A stretch of 64,000 bases of DNA, from contig NZ_CP047047.1 of NCBI RefSeq assembly GCF_030408575.1, positions 620,001 through 684,000 of the forward strand, given 5' to 3'. A model generated the notes under the pieces. That model was not told where the DNA came from and did no database searches. It was given only the letters and a program-made list of their open reading frames with translations. This DNA is from Corynebacterium auris (GTDB lineage Bacteria; Actinomycetota; Actinomycetes; Mycobacteriales; Mycobacteriaceae). The position numbers and the translations under genes are program-made. This document shows, in pieces, positions 36,854-51,121 of the stretch; the first letter of the stretch is position 1, and each line of letters begins with the position of its first letter.

Positions 36854-37546
36854 GTGATTAGGTTTTCGGACGTTACCAAGATCTACCCGACCTCGACCAG
36901 GCCGGCGCTGGACAACGTCTCCTTCGAGATCGGGGACGGCGAGTTCGTCTTCCTCATCGGCCCGTCCGGCTCGGGAAAGTCCACCTTCCTGCAGCTGATG
37001 ATCCGTGAGGAGAACCTCACCAGCGGCGACATCTACTTCAACGACTTCCACGTCAACGAGCTCAAGGGCCGCGAGATCAACCGGCTGCGCCAATCCATCG
37101 GCTACGTCTTCCAGGACTTCCGCCTGCTGCCCAAGCTCAGCGTCTACGACAACGTGGCGTTCGCGCTGGAGGTGACGGGCAAGTCCAAGGCGAAGATCGC
37201 CAAGCTCGTGCCCGAGGCGCTGGAGCTCGTCGGCCTCGACGCCAAGGCGACACGCATGCCCAACGAGCTCTCCGGCGGTGAGCAGCAGCGCGTGGCTATC
37301 GCCCGCGCCTTCGTCGATAGGCCGCCGCTCGTGCTTGCCGACGAACCCACGGGCAACCTGGATCCCGCCACCGCCGACGAGATCATGGTCCTTCTGGCGC
37401 GCATCAACCGCCTTGGTTCGACGGTGGTGATGTCCACCCACAACGCGCGCGCCGTCGACGACATGCGCCGGCGCGTCATGGAGCTGCACCTGGGCAAGCT
37501 GGTCCGCGATGACGCCCACGGGGTCTACGGAACGGAGGGACGCTGA
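36854..37546 (+). CDS. ftsE: Cell-division ABC ATPase FtsE
   Basis: The ATPase of about 230 residues has Walker [10 protein letters not shown], signature [14 protein letters not shown], Walker [14 protein letters not shown] and the [12 protein letters not shown] start typical of FtsE. With FtsX it activates peptidoglycan hydrolases at division. GTG 36854 (VIRFSDV) fits relatives; GTG 36845 is an alternative. TAGGGT at 36841-36846 may be a -10 element of a leaderless transcript. The last base of its stop is the first base of the ftsX ATG. Confidence 0.96.
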   Translation: MIRFSDVTKIYPTSTRPALDNVSFEIGDGEFVFLIGPSGSGKSTFLQLMIREENLTSGDIYFNDFHVNELKGREINRLRQSIGYVFQDFRLLPKLSVYDNVAFALEVTGKSKAKIAKLVPEALELVGLDAKATRMPNELSGGEQQRVAIARAFVDRPPLVLADEPTGNLDPATADEIMVLLARINRLGSTVVMSTHNARAVDDMRRRVMELHLGKLVRDDAHGVYGTEGR

Positions 37547-38448
37547 TGAACTGGGGGTTTATCTTCCGCGAGGGTGCGCGCGGCCTGGGCCGCAACATCA
37601 CGATGACGATCGCCCTGGTGATCACCACGGCGCTGTCGCTGACCCTGGTGGGGGCCGGCATCATGATCTCCCAGGCCACCGCGGATACGAAGGACCTCTA
37701 CCTCGACCGCGTGGAGGTCATGATCGAGCTCGACGAGGCGACCTCGGCCACCGACACCGAGTGCTCGAGCGCGGAGTGCCAGGAAGTGCGCGACCAGTTG
37801 CAGGGCGACGAGCGCGTGGAGCAGGTGACCTTCCGCTCGCGCGAGCAGTCCTACGAGCGCTTCGTGGAGCTGTTCCAAGATACTGAGCCCGAGCTCGTGC
37901 GCGAGACGAGCCCTGAGGCTCTGCCGGCGGCGCTGCACGTGCGGCTGGTGGACCCCTCGGATACGGCGCCCATCGACGAGATCCGCGACCTGCCCCAGGT
38001 GGCCACCGTCACCGACCAGGCCGATACGGTGCGCGAAGCCGCGGGGACCATGGACACCTTCCGCAACGTCGCCTTCCTCGTCGCGGCGGCGCAGGCGCTC
38101 GCCGCGGTCCTGCTCATCGCCAATATGGTGCAGTTGGCAGCGTTTAACCGGCGCGAGCAAATCAGCATCATGCGCATGGTCGGCGCCTCCCGCTGGTTCA
38201 CGCAGGCTCCCTTCGTCCTTGAGGCGGTTCTCTCCGTGCTCATCGGCGGCGTGCTGGGCACGCTGCTGGCGTGGGCGGGCAAGCGTTTCGTGGTGGATCC
38301 TATGCTGAGCGACCTGTACGCGGCACAGTTGATTGCTCCCACCCCGGATTCAGCGGTGTGGGTGATCATGCCGCTGGTTACCCTCGCCGCCGTGGTTATC
38401 GGCGGGGTCGCAGCGCAGGTGGCACTGCGTAGTTACGTGCGCAAGTAA
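37546..38448 (+). CDS. ftsX: Cell-division permease-like FtsX
   Basis: The 300-residue protein has a cytoplasmic N-terminus ([17 protein letters not shown]), four membrane helices and a large extracytoplasmic domain between the first two, with two Cys (DTECSSAECQE) near residue 70 that may form a disulfide. It partners FtsE, whose stop it overlaps (TGATG). Confidence 0.96.
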   Translation: MNWGFIFREGARGLGRNITMTIALVITTALSLTLVGAGIMISQATADTKDLYLDRVEVMIELDEATSATDTECSSAECQEVRDQLQGDERVEQVTFRSREQSYERFVELFQDTEPELVRETSPEALPAALHVRLVDPSDTAPIDEIRDLPQVATVTDQADTVREAAGTMDTFRNVAFLVAAAQALAAVLLIANMVQLAAFNRREQISIMRMVGASRWFTQAPFVLEAVLSVLIGGVLGTLLAWAGKRFVVDPMLSDLYAAQLIAPTPDSAVWVIMPLVTLAAVVIGGVAAQVALRSYVRK

Positions 38449-38469
38449 GCCGGTAAACTGGCACGGACC

Positions 38470-38961
38470 ATGGCCAAGAAGAAGATAAAGAAGACGCCTG
38501 GGGCGGTGATCGCCTCCAACCGGAAGGCGCGCCACGACTACACCATCCTGGACACCTACGAGGCAGGGATCGCGCTCGTGGGCACGGAGATCAAGTCCCT
38601 GCGTGAGGGACGTGCCAGCCTCGTGGAGGCCTTCGCCACTGTGGACAAGGGCGAGGTGTGGCTGCGCAATCTCCATATCCCGGAGTATTCGCGCGGTTCG
38701 TGGACGAACCACAGCCCGCGGCGGACCCGCAAGCTCTTGCTGCACCGCCGCGAGATTGACTCGCTCGAGGGCAGGATCAAGGACGGCAACCGCACGCTCG
38801 TGCCCCTCTCCCTCTACCTCAAGGAGGGCAAGGTGAAGGTCGAGCTGGGCCTCGCCCAAGGCAAGCAGGACTACGACAAGCGCCAGGCCATCAAGCGCCG
38901 CACCGAGGACCGGGAGATCGCCCGCGACCTCGGGCGCAAGTTCAAGGGGATTAAGGCATGA
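38470..38961 (+). CDS. smpB: SsrA-binding protein SmpB
   Basis: The 163-residue protein has the OB-fold sequence ASNRKARHDYTILDTYEAGI and GTEIKSLREGRASL, and the basic tail DKRQAIKRRTEDREIARDL that binds tmRNA. It works with the ssrA RNA 680 bases downstream to rescue stalled ribosomes. Starts 21 bases after ftsX. Its stop overlaps the next start (ATGA). Confidence 0.97.
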   Translation: MAKKKIKKTPGAVIASNRKARHDYTILDTYEAGIALVGTEIKSLREGRASLVEAFATVDKGEVWLRNLHIPEYSRGSWTNHSPRRTRKLLLHRREIDSLEGRIKDGNRTLVPLSLYLKEGKVKVELGLAQGKQDYDKRQAIKRRTEDREIARDLGRKFKGIKA

Positions 38962-39590
38962 AGAAGGCACTCATCACGGGGGCGTCGCGAGGCATCGGCC
39001 GCGCGATCGCCGAGGAACTGGGACGCGACCACCACATCTACGCTGGGGCGAGCAGCGACGCGAGCGAGATCGTGGCCGCGCTGCCGTCCGCGGAGCCCTT
39101 CGAGGTGGATCTGCGCGACGCGGCCGCCATCCGCCGCGCCGCCGCCGACATAGATTCCCTCGACGTGCTTATCCACGCCGCCGGGTTGTTTCCCAAGGGG
39201 AGCTTCGCAGAGCTTTCCGACGCCCAATGGCGCGAGACTTTCGAGGTCAACGTCTTCGCCGGTATCGAGCTCACCCGCGCCCTGCTGCCCGCGCTGCGGC
39301 GCTCGAACGGGCTGCTGCTCACCATCAACTCGGGTGCGGGCTTTATGGGGGTCGACGGCGGGACTGCCTACTGCGCCTCCAAGTTCGCGCTGCGCGGTTT
39401 TACCGAGGCGCTGCGCCTGGAGGAAAAGAGGCGCATCCGCGTCACGTCCCTCCACCCCGGCCGCACGGATACGGACATGATCGCCGCCGATCAGTCGGGC
39501 TCGAAGATGTCGGCTACAGAGGTGGCCAAGGCCGCCCGCTTGGCGGTTGACGCGGAGGCGACCGTCGAGTTCTTGCGTATTGCTCCCTGA
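38958..39590 (+). CDS. Short-chain dehydrogenase/reductase (SDR)
   Basis: The 210-residue protein has TGASRGIGRAIAEEL for dinucleotide binding, IHAAG in place of NNAG, and the catalytic Ser (INSGAG) with YCASKFAL (Y-x3-K). It overlaps smpB by four bases (ATGA). Substrate unknown. Confidence 0.9.
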   Translation: MKKALITGASRGIGRAIAEELGRDHHIYAGASSDASEIVAALPSAEPFEVDLRDAAAIRRAAADIDSLDVLIHAAGLFPKGSFAELSDAQWRETFEVNVFAGIELTRALLPALRRSNGLLLTINSGAGFMGVDGGTAYCASKFALRGFTEALRLEEKRRIRVTSLHPGRTDTDMIAADQSGSKMSATEVAKAARLAVDAEATVEFLRIAP

Positions 39591-39641
39591 CGGGTTAGAG
39601 TTATCTCTCCTACGGTTCATGCATGACCCGCCGTAGGCAAT

Positions 39642-40018
39642 GGGGATGATTTTGGTTTCGACTCCGTTGACCAAACCAGGGGAAGCGTGCCGGTGCAGGC
39701 TGGAGACCACCGTGAGCGTCGCAGCAAACAATAAACGCAGAGAAGAACTCTCAGCGTGACTACGCCCTCGCTGCCTAAGTAGCGACCGCGTGTCTGTCAG
39801 GCCGGGCTCGTCCCCGTCCCGGTACCTGGCATCGACTTAGGGGACTAGCCTTCCGGCCTTGTTGGTGGGGCTCGGAAGGGACACCTCACGCCAACTGGGC
39901 CCGTCATCCGGACATGTTTGCCTGATCCGGAGGGCCGAGTAGAGGCGCAGTGCAAACTGCGCACGGAGAAGCCCTGGTGCGGTGACGGAGGACCCGGGTT
40001 CAATTCCCGGCATCTCCA
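39642..40018 (+). ncRNA. ssrA: tmRNA
   Basis: GGGGATG at 39642 pairs with CATCTCC before 40018 as the tRNA-like acceptor stem, and GGGTTCAATTCCCGG is the T arm. The tag frame 39737-39778 starts at GCA and encodes AEKNSQRDYALAA then TAA, with the usual ALAA degradation end. It follows smpB in the common actinobacterial order. Confidence 0.96.
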
Positions 40019-40024
40019 CGCGTG

Positions 40025-40060
40025 AAGCAGCCCCAGGCCAGCAATGGCCTGGGGCTGCTT
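40025..40060 (+). terminator. Terminator after tmRNA
   Basis: AGCAGCCCCAGGCCA / TGGCCTGGGGCTGCTT gives a 15-bp perfect stem with a four-base loop, ending in TTCT. Confidence 0.85.
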
Positions 40061-40124
40061 CTATTTGGGCCGGCCGGGGGAGACTTCGAAAAGCGTTGGC
40101 CCCGGTTGCTCGTATCCTGGCCCT

Positions 40125-41114
40125 ATGGTTGAGACGAACCCGCTTTTTACGCTGTCGGACCTTTCGCACACGCAGCTGCCCGGCTTCGCCCGGACGTTCC
40201 GGCGCGGCGAGCTGACGGTGGGGCTGACGCTGCCGATCGAGGCCGGTGCGGAGGCGGACCCGCTCGACGGCCTGGAAAACCAGGTGCGGCTGGTGCGCAA
40301 GGCGGAACAGGCGGGCTTTGCGGCTGTGTGGGTGCGCGACATCCCGTTGCGGGTGGAGACCTTCGGCGACGTCGGCCAGGTGTGGGACCCGTGGATGTAC
40401 CTGTCGTACCTAGCGGCGCGCACGCGCGAGATCGCTCTGGGGACGGCGGCGATCGTGGTGCCCTTCCAGCATCCGCTCTTGCTGGCGAAGAGGGCCGCGA
40501 CGCTCGACCGCCTCTCCGCTGGGCGCTTCCTCATGGGGGTCGCCACCGGCGACCGGCCCGAGGAGTTCCCGGCGTTCGGGCAGGACCGGGGGACCAGGGG
40601 CGACGTGCTCGCGGAGCACCTGCGCGTTTACACCGAGGCGCTGACCACCAGCTGGACGCCGCTGCGCTGGTCGGGCGGGAAGATGGGAGGCGCGGATGTG
40701 GTGCCGAAGCCCCTGGCGCGCGAGGTGCCGCTTTTGGCAACGGGTTCGCTCCAGCAGTCGATGCGCTGGCGCGCCGAGAATACGCACGGCTGGCTGATGT
40801 ACCACAAAGGCCTTGAGGTGCAGAAGGTGAACGTGCGCAACTGGAACGAGGCGGTGGTCGAGGCCGGCGGGCAGTGGAAGCCCTTCGCGGAATCGCTGTG
40901 GGTGGACCTCCACCCGGACCCCGACGCGCCGGCGGAGGGGCACACCTTCGGGTACCGGCTGGGGCGCAACGCGCTGCGGCGGCTGCTCGAGGCGCAGCGC
41001 GAGATCGGCATGAGCCACGTGATGGTCAACTTCCGGGCGTCCGCGCGTGACGCGGAGGAGCAGATCGAGGAGTTCGCCGAGCACGTCCTGCCGGCCTTTA
41101 CCCCCGCACGTTGA
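40125..41114 (+). CDS. Luciferase-like monooxygenase (LLM class) oxidoreductase
   Basis: The 329-residue protein has the TIM-barrel pattern of flavin- or F420-dependent LLM proteins: RKAEQAGFAAVWVRDIPL, AARTREIALGTAAIVVPF, KRAATLDRLSAGRFLMGVATGDRPEEF and a SHVMVNFR end. The ATG at 40125 has no ribosome binding site; TATCCT at 40113-40118 may be the -10 element of a leaderless mRNA. Substrate unknown. Confidence 0.88.
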   Translation: MVETNPLFTLSDLSHTQLPGFARTFRRGELTVGLTLPIEAGAEADPLDGLENQVRLVRKAEQAGFAAVWVRDIPLRVETFGDVGQVWDPWMYLSYLAARTREIALGTAAIVVPFQHPLLLAKRAATLDRLSAGRFLMGVATGDRPEEFPAFGQDRGTRGDVLAEHLRVYTEALTTSWTPLRWSGGKMGGADVVPKPLAREVPLLATGSLQQSMRWRAENTHGWLMYHKGLEVQKVNVRNWNEAVVEAGGQWKPFAESLWVDLHPDPDAPAEGHTFGYRLGRNALRRLLEAQREIGMSHVMVNFRASARDAEEQIEEFAEHVLPAFTPAR

Positions 41115-41158
41115 TTTTAGAAACACTCGTGTACTGTAAATACGTATCCCGCCGGCGG

Positions 41159-41177
41159 TAAGGTTTGGCTTAGCTAT
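41159..41177. promoter_or_regulatory. DtxR-type iron box overlapping the promoter of the siderophore operon
   Basis: TAAGGTTTGGCTTAGCTAT matches the DtxR consensus TTAGGTTAGGCTAACCTAA at 14 of 19 positions. It covers the -35 hexamer (TTGGCT, 41165-41170), whose -10 partner TAAGTT is at 41188-41193 with a 17-base spacer. Repression by iron-loaded DtxR is expected. Confidence 0.75.
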
Positions 41178-41241
41178 GGCGGGGCTGTAAGTTTTGCTGG
41201 GTAGTTACTACTCACCTGTACGAAAAGAAGGAGTACGATCC

Positions 41242-42261
41242 ATGTCTCGTTTCCCTAAGCGCATGGCGCTGCTGGCGGTTGCCGTCGCAACCTCGCTCGG
41301 CCTGGCCAGCTGCGCCGACGATGGTGCGCAGCAGCAGGCGGAGCCGACCACGTCGAGCGCCGAGGAGCAGGGCGCCGAAGCCCAGGGCACCGTCACCGTC
41401 GAAGACAACACCGGCACCAAGGAGGTGCCCAGCCCGCCGGAGCGCGTCGTCGCCCTGGATAACCGCTCCTTCGAGATCCTCGACAACTGGGGCATCCAGC
41501 CCGTCGCTGCCGCGCGCGCCATCGTGCCCACCACGATCCCGGGCATCGGCGACGACGAGGACATCGTCGACATCGGCAACCACCGCGAGCCGAACCTGGA
41601 GGCCATCGTGGCCGCCGACCCGGACGTCGTGGTCTCCGGCCAGCGCTTCCAGCAGCACAACGAGGAGATCGAGCGCCTCGTCCCCGAGACCGCGGTGATC
41701 GACTTCGAGCCGCGCGACGGCGAGCCCTTCGACGCCGAGCTCATCCGCCACGCCCAGGCCCTCGGCGAGGTCTTCGACAAGCAGGAGGAGGCCCAGAAGC
41801 TTGTCGACGACTTCAATGCCGCCATCGAACGAGCCAAGGACGCCTACAACCCCGAGCAGACCGTCATGGCCCTGAACGTCTCCGGCGGCGAGATCGGCTA
41901 CGTCGCCCCGACCGTCGGCCGCACCTGGGGGCCGATCTTCGACCTGCTCGGCCTGACGCCGGCCCTCGAGGTCGAAAACGCCACCGACGATCACCAGGGT
42001 GATGACATCTCCGTGGAGACCATCGCCCAGTCCAACCCGGACTGGCTGCTCATCCTCGACCGCGACGCCGGCACCCGGACGGACGAGGGCTCCCCGGCGG
42101 CCCTGCAGGTCATCTCGGATTCCGCTCCGCTGCAGAACGTGACCGCCGTGCAGGATGGCCAGATCTACGTGGCCCCGAACGACACCTACACCAACGAGTC
42201 GATCATCACCTACACTGAGATCCTCAACGCACTGGCTGAGGCTTTCGAATCCGCTAACTAA
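41242..42261 (+). CDS. Iron-siderophore ABC substrate-binding lipoprotein
   Basis: The 339-residue lipoprotein has a signal peptide and lipobox LASC with Cys24. The FecB/FhuD-type fold shows in VEDNTGTKEVPSPPERVVAL and the domain-linking helix. GAAGGAG precedes the ATG. Its stop overlaps the permease start (TAATG), and the operon is under the DtxR box. Confidence 0.92.
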   Translation: MSRFPKRMALLAVAVATSLGLASCADDGAQQQAEPTTSSAEEQGAEAQGTVTVEDNTGTKEVPSPPERVVALDNRSFEILDNWGIQPVAAARAIVPTTIPGIGDDEDIVDIGNHREPNLEAIVAADPDVVVSGQRFQQHNEEIERLVPETAVIDFEPRDGEPFDAELIRHAQALGEVFDKQEEAQKLVDDFNAAIERAKDAYNPEQTVMALNVSGGEIGYVAPTVGRTWGPIFDLLGLTPALEVENATDDHQGDDISVETIAQSNPDWLLILDRDAGTRTDEGSPAALQVISDSAPLQNVTAVQDGQIYVAPNDTYTNESIITYTEILNALAEAFESAN

Positions 42262-43226
42262 TGTCACGCACGACCACCACCGACACCCGCTGGAAGCTTC
42301 CAGCGGGTGTTGCCGCTGTTGTCGCCCTGCTCGCCGTCTCCCTGTTCGTGGGCCAGTACGACATCTGGCGTAACGCCGACGGCTGGGAGATGTTCCAGGC
42401 CACGCGCGTCCCGCGCACCATTGCGCTCGTGCTCGCGGGCGCCGCGATGGCGATGAGCGGGCTGATCATGCAGATGCTCACCCAGAACCGCTTTGTCGAG
42501 CCGACGACCACCGGCACGACCGAGTGGGCCGGGCTGGGCCTGTTGACCACCCTGATCCTGCTGCCCGGGGCATCGATCCTCACGCGCATGATCGTGGCCG
42601 TCGCCTTCGCGTTCGTGGGCACGATGGTGTTCTTCGCGTTTTTGCGCCGGGTGAAGCTGCGCTCCTCGCTCATCGTGCCCATCGTGGGCATCATGCTCGG
42701 GGCCGTGGTCAGCTCGGTGTCCACGTTCTTCGCGCTGCAGACGAACCTGCTGCAGTCGCTCGGCGTGTGGTTCGCCGGCTCGTTCACCAGCGTGATCACC
42801 GGGCAGTACGAGGTGCTGTGGATCGTGCTCATCGTGGTGGTGGCCGTGTTCTTCTACGCCGACAAGCTCACCGTCGCCGGGCTGGGGGAGGACGTGGCCA
42901 CCAACGTGGGGCTGAACTACAACCGCGTGGTGCTCGTGGGTACGGGCCTTGTCGCCGTGGCCACCGGCGTGGTCACGGTCGTGGTGGGCAACCTGCCCTT
43001 CCTCGGGCTCATCGTGCCCAACCTCATCTCGATGGCGCGTGGCGACGACCTGCGTTCCAACCTGCCGTGGGTGTGCCTGCTCGGTATCGCCATCGTGACG
43101 GTGTGTGACCTGCTCGGAAGGACAATCATCGCCCCCTTCGAGATGCCGGTTTCGGTGATCCTCGGGGTCGTCGGTGCTGTCGTGTTCGTCGTCTTGATTG
43201 TGAGGAAGACGCGTCGTGGGAAGTAG
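42261..43226 (+). CDS. Iron-siderophore ABC permease 1 (FecCD family)
   Basis: The 321-residue protein has nine to ten membrane helices with the family segment RVPRTIALVLAGAAMAMSG and the loop GNLPFLGLIVPNLISM, where the ATPase couples. It overlaps the neighbours at both ends, consistent with a polycistron. Confidence 0.93.
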   Translation: MSRTTTTDTRWKLPAGVAAVVALLAVSLFVGQYDIWRNADGWEMFQATRVPRTIALVLAGAAMAMSGLIMQMLTQNRFVEPTTTGTTEWAGLGLLTTLILLPGASILTRMIVAVAFAFVGTMVFFAFLRRVKLRSSLIVPIVGIMLGAVVSSVSTFFALQTNLLQSLGVWFAGSFTSVITGQYEVLWIVLIVVVAVFFYADKLTVAGLGEDVATNVGLNYNRVVLVGTGLVAVATGVVTVVVGNLPFLGLIVPNLISMARGDDLRSNLPWVCLLGIAIVTVCDLLGRTIIAPFEMPVSVILGVVGAVVFVVLIVRKTRRGK

Positions 43227-44229
43227 CGTGAGGAATGTCGGCGCCTTTCAGACGTCGACAAGCAAGAGGCGGTACTGGGTCGTCTTCGGGCTCCTGGTGC
43301 TCCTGGCCGTGTTTTTCGTCGTCGGGCTGATCGCGTACGAAAACCCGGTGGAGTACGGCACCGCCGGCTACTGGCTCATCGTGGAGCGGCGGATGAACTC
43401 GGTGGTGGCCATGGCGATCGTGGCCTTGTGCCAGGCCGTGGCCACGGTGGCCTTCCAAACCGTGACCAACAATCGGATCCTCACCCCTTCCATCATGGGG
43501 TTCGAAGCGCTGTACGTGACCATCCACACAGCCACCGTCTACTTCTTCGGTGCCGCCGGTCTGATCAACGCCCGTACGACGACCACCTTCGTCGTGCAGC
43601 TCGTGCTCATGGTGGGGCTTTCGCTGATCTTGTACACGTGGCTGTTGCTGGATTCGAACTCGAACATGCACGCCATGCTCCTGGTCGGCGTGGTGCTCGG
43701 CGGCGGCCTGGCCTCGCTGTCGACGTTTATGCAGCGCATGCTCACCCCCAGCGAGTTCGACGTGCTGACGGCCCGGATGTTCGGCTCGGTCAACAACGCC
43801 GACCCGGATTACTACCCGGTCGCCGTGCCGCTTGTCATCGTCGCGGTGGCGCTGATGTACGCCAACTCGCGCCGACTCAACGTTCTTGCGCTGGGGCGCG
43901 ACGTAGCGCTCAACCTGGGGGTTAACCACCGGGGCCACGCGATTTTCACACTGGTGCTCGTCGCGGTGCTCATGGCCGTTTCCACCGCCCTGGTGGGGCC
44001 GATGACCTTCCTCGGGTTCCTCGTGGCGACCCTTGCGTACCAGTTCAGCGACACTTACGATCACCGCTATATCTTGCCGATGGCCTTCCTACTCGGGTTC
44101 GTCATCCTCTCGGGCGCGTACTTCATCATGAACCACATCTTTTACGCGCAGGGCGTGGTGTCCATCATCATCGAGCTCGTCGGGGGCCTTACCTTCCTCG
44201 TCGTCATCCTCAGAAAGGGCCGCTTGTGA
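43216..44229 (+). CDS. Iron-siderophore ABC permease 2 (FecCD family)
   Basis: The 337-residue protein is the second half of the permease heterodimer: nine to ten helices, FQTVTNNRILTPSIMGF and VGPMTFLGFLVATLA. GTG 43216 overlaps permease 1; GTG 43228 with GGGAAG upstream is the alternative. Its stop overlaps the ATPase GTG. Confidence 0.92.
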   Translation: MGSSVRNVGAFQTSTSKRRYWVVFGLLVLLAVFFVVGLIAYENPVEYGTAGYWLIVERRMNSVVAMAIVALCQAVATVAFQTVTNNRILTPSIMGFEALYVTIHTATVYFFGAAGLINARTTTTFVVQLVLMVGLSLILYTWLLLDSNSNMHAMLLVGVVLGGGLASLSTFMQRMLTPSEFDVLTARMFGSVNNADPDYYPVAVPLVIVAVALMYANSRRLNVLALGRDVALNLGVNHRGHAIFTLVLVAVLMAVSTALVGPMTFLGFLVATLAYQFSDTYDHRYILPMAFLLGFVILSGAYFIMNHIFYAQGVVSIIIELVGGLTFLVVILRKGRL

Positions 44230-44981
44230 TTACGCTTACCGACGTCCGCAAGGACTACGGCGACGACGTCGCCATCGGGCCGGTCAACCTGCAGATCCCC
44301 GCCGGGGGCATCACGGCCCTGGTCGGGCCGAACGGCGCGGGGAAATCGACGCTGCTCACGATGATCGGGCGCCTGCTCGCCGTCGACTCCGGCACCGTGG
44401 AGATCGCCCAGATGGACGTGACGTCCACCAAGTCGAAAGACCTGGCCAAGATCATCTCGATCCTGCGGCAGGAAAACCACTTCGTCACCCGCCTGACGGT
44501 GCGCCAGCTCGTCGGCTTCGGCCGCTTCCCCTACACGCAGGGGCGGCTCAACGCCGAAGACGAGCAAATCATCTCGAAATACATCGACTTCCTCGGGCTA
44601 AAGCCGCTGGAGAACCGCTACCTCGACCAGCTCTCCGGCGGTCAGCGCCAGCGCGCCTACGTAGCGATGGTGCTGTGCCAGGAAACCGAGTACGTCCTGC
44701 TCGACGAGCCGCTGAACAACCTGGACATCGCCCACTCCGTGGACATGATGCGCCACCTCTACGACGCGGCGCGTGACCTGGGGCGCACGATCATCATCGT
44801 GCTGCACGACATCAACTACGCCGCGCGCTACGCCGACTACATCTGCGCGGCGAAGGACGGGCAGATCGCCGCCTTTGGCACCCCCGCCGAGATCATGCGC
44901 GACGACCTGCTCACGGAGATCTTCAACACCGAGATCAAAGTGATCGACGGGCCGCACGGCCCCATCGCCGCGTACCACTGA
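44226..44981 (+). CDS. Iron-siderophore ABC ATPase
   Basis: The 251-residue protein has Walker A GPNGAGKST, signature LSGGQRQRAYVAM, Walker B YVLLDEPLNNLD and the switch His in IVLHDINYA. The layout is that of FecE/FepC importers. GTG start overlaps the previous stop (GTGA). It ends the DtxR-controlled operon. Confidence 0.95.
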   Translation: MITLTDVRKDYGDDVAIGPVNLQIPAGGITALVGPNGAGKSTLLTMIGRLLAVDSGTVEIAQMDVTSTKSKDLAKIISILRQENHFVTRLTVRQLVGFGRFPYTQGRLNAEDEQIISKYIDFLGLKPLENRYLDQLSGGQRQRAYVAMVLCQETEYVLLDEPLNNLDIAHSVDMMRHLYDAARDLGRTIIIVLHDINYAARYADYICAAKDGQIAAFGTPAEIMRDDLLTEIFNTEIKVIDGPHGPIAAYH

Positions 44982-45572
44982 GCCCTCGCTTGTCGACGTG
45001 GTGTGTGGTGTGTTGTTTTTTGTGGGTTGTGCTGGGGGTTTGTGTTGTGTGTGGGGTGGGGGTTAGTGTTTTGTTTCGTCGCCGTGAGGCGAGTGAGGGT
45101 TGATAATTACAGAGTTGGTTGCCGGAGTTAACGTTGAGTTTGACTTGTGGTTACCGGTTGTGTAGATTGACTCTTTGCTGCTTGGGTGGCCCGGTTGGGT
45201 TGCTTGGGTGTGCGTGTGTTGTGTGAGAACTCGATAGTGTGCCAATGTACTTTTGTTTGTGGGTTGGTTGTGTGCTGCTTGCGCTGGCTGCTGCTGTTTT
45301 GTGGTGGTGGTTGGTGTGTGCCGGCGGGTGGTGTCTGAACCATTGATGGGATGCTGCTTTGTTGGTGTTTGTGGTGCGTGATTGATTCGCGTTTTTGCAG
45401 ATACTTTGTGCCGCCCCCCGTTTTTTGTTGTGCCCTCGTCGGGTTGGGGGGTGGTTGGTAATTTTTGGATGGCCAGTTCTGCTGTAGTCCTGCCTGTGTT
45501 GGTGGGGTTGTGGTGGTGTTGGTTTGTTTTGGTTGGGTTTGGGCTTTTCACGGCCTGTTTCTTGTCGAAACT
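44982..45572. other. Intergenic region and rRNA leader
   Basis: This G/T-rich stretch of 590 bases shows no convincing gene. It holds the strong promoter at 45140-45168, a long leader, and a GTGAGAACTCGATAGTG element (about 45220-45238) also found in the 16S-23S spacer. Confidence 0.6.
45140..45168 (+). promoter_or_regulatory. rRNA operon promoter
   Basis: TTGACT (45140-45145), a 17-base spacer and TAGATT (45163-45168) closely match the consensus. It lies about 400 bases before the mature 16S start; other promoters may exist upstream. Confidence 0.7.
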
Positions 45573-50515
<4,943 letters not shown>

Positions 50516-50550
50516 CAACCCAAACAAAAAGAACACGACGAACCGTGCAC

Positions 50551-50579
50551 GCGTCCACTATGCAGTATCTGACACACCA
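50551..50579 (+). other. 3' arm of the 23S processing stem
   Basis: This stretch pairs with spacer bases about 47375-47403 over roughly 25 positions with a few mismatches. It is a likely RNase III substrate. Confidence 0.65.
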
Positions 50580-50641
50580 CCCCTATACACACGCGGGCCA
50601 ACAAAAAACACATCATGGTGTTCATAGAGTCCCACGACTGT

Positions 50642-50758
50642 GTCGGTGGTTGATGGCGGCGGGGAAACGCCCGGACCCATTCCGAACCCGGAAGCTAAGC
50701 CCGCCCGCGCTGATGGTACTGCCCCCGGGAGGGGGTGGGAGAGTAAGTTACCGCCGAC
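50642..50758 (+). rRNA. rrf: 5S ribosomal RNA
   Basis: GTCGGTGGT at the 5' end pairs with ACCGCCGAC at the 3' end. The CCCATTCCGAACCCGGAAGC core and GATGGTACTG segment are the family signature. Confidence 0.95.
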
Positions 50759-50779
50759 CCAACAACTTCACAAAAACAC

Positions 50780-50818
50780 AAGGCAGCGGAAAACCCCAAC
50801 CGGGTGACCGCTGCCTTT
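50780..50818 (+). terminator. rRNA operon terminator
   Basis: AGGCAGCGG / CCGCTGCCT stem followed by TTTTG, 22 bases after 5S. Confidence 0.8.
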
Positions 50819-50827
50819 TGTTGTGTC

Positions 50828-51121
50828 TCACCCCGCGTAGCCGGGTGTCGACACGCTAACGTTTTCACCTGAGAGCGGGTCGGTAAAAGAAAGGCCCACC
50901 GCGCACAGAAGCATCGGTGCGGAAAAGTCCTCCTCACCGAAACCACGCACCGTGGGGACACGTTCATCATTGGCGCGCTGAAGGAAACCTCGATGCAACA
51001 CGAGGAGCGCGCTGGTCTTGTTCGTGATACGGCGGTCGCTCCCAAAAACCGCTAGCACGTCAGCGCTCCTCGTAAAGAGCGCCCTGCGGTCGACCATTTT
51101 GGGGCTGAAGTGACACGTCAT
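50828..51121 (-). pseudogene. Hypothetical 97-residue frame, possible C-terminal remnant of an RluA-type pseudouridine synthase
   Basis: The frame has coding-like base use (G/C favoured in third positions). Its last 35 residues (EEDFSAPMLLCAVGLSFTDP then LSGENVSVSTPG) resemble the C-terminal strand pair of RluA-type synthases, where APLxLHAxxLxFxHP...GE is typical. The catalytic domain is missing. The rest (VDRRALFTRSADVLAVFG) is unrecognised. No ribosome binding site precedes ATG 51121. It may be a truncated gene or not translated. Confidence 0.35.
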
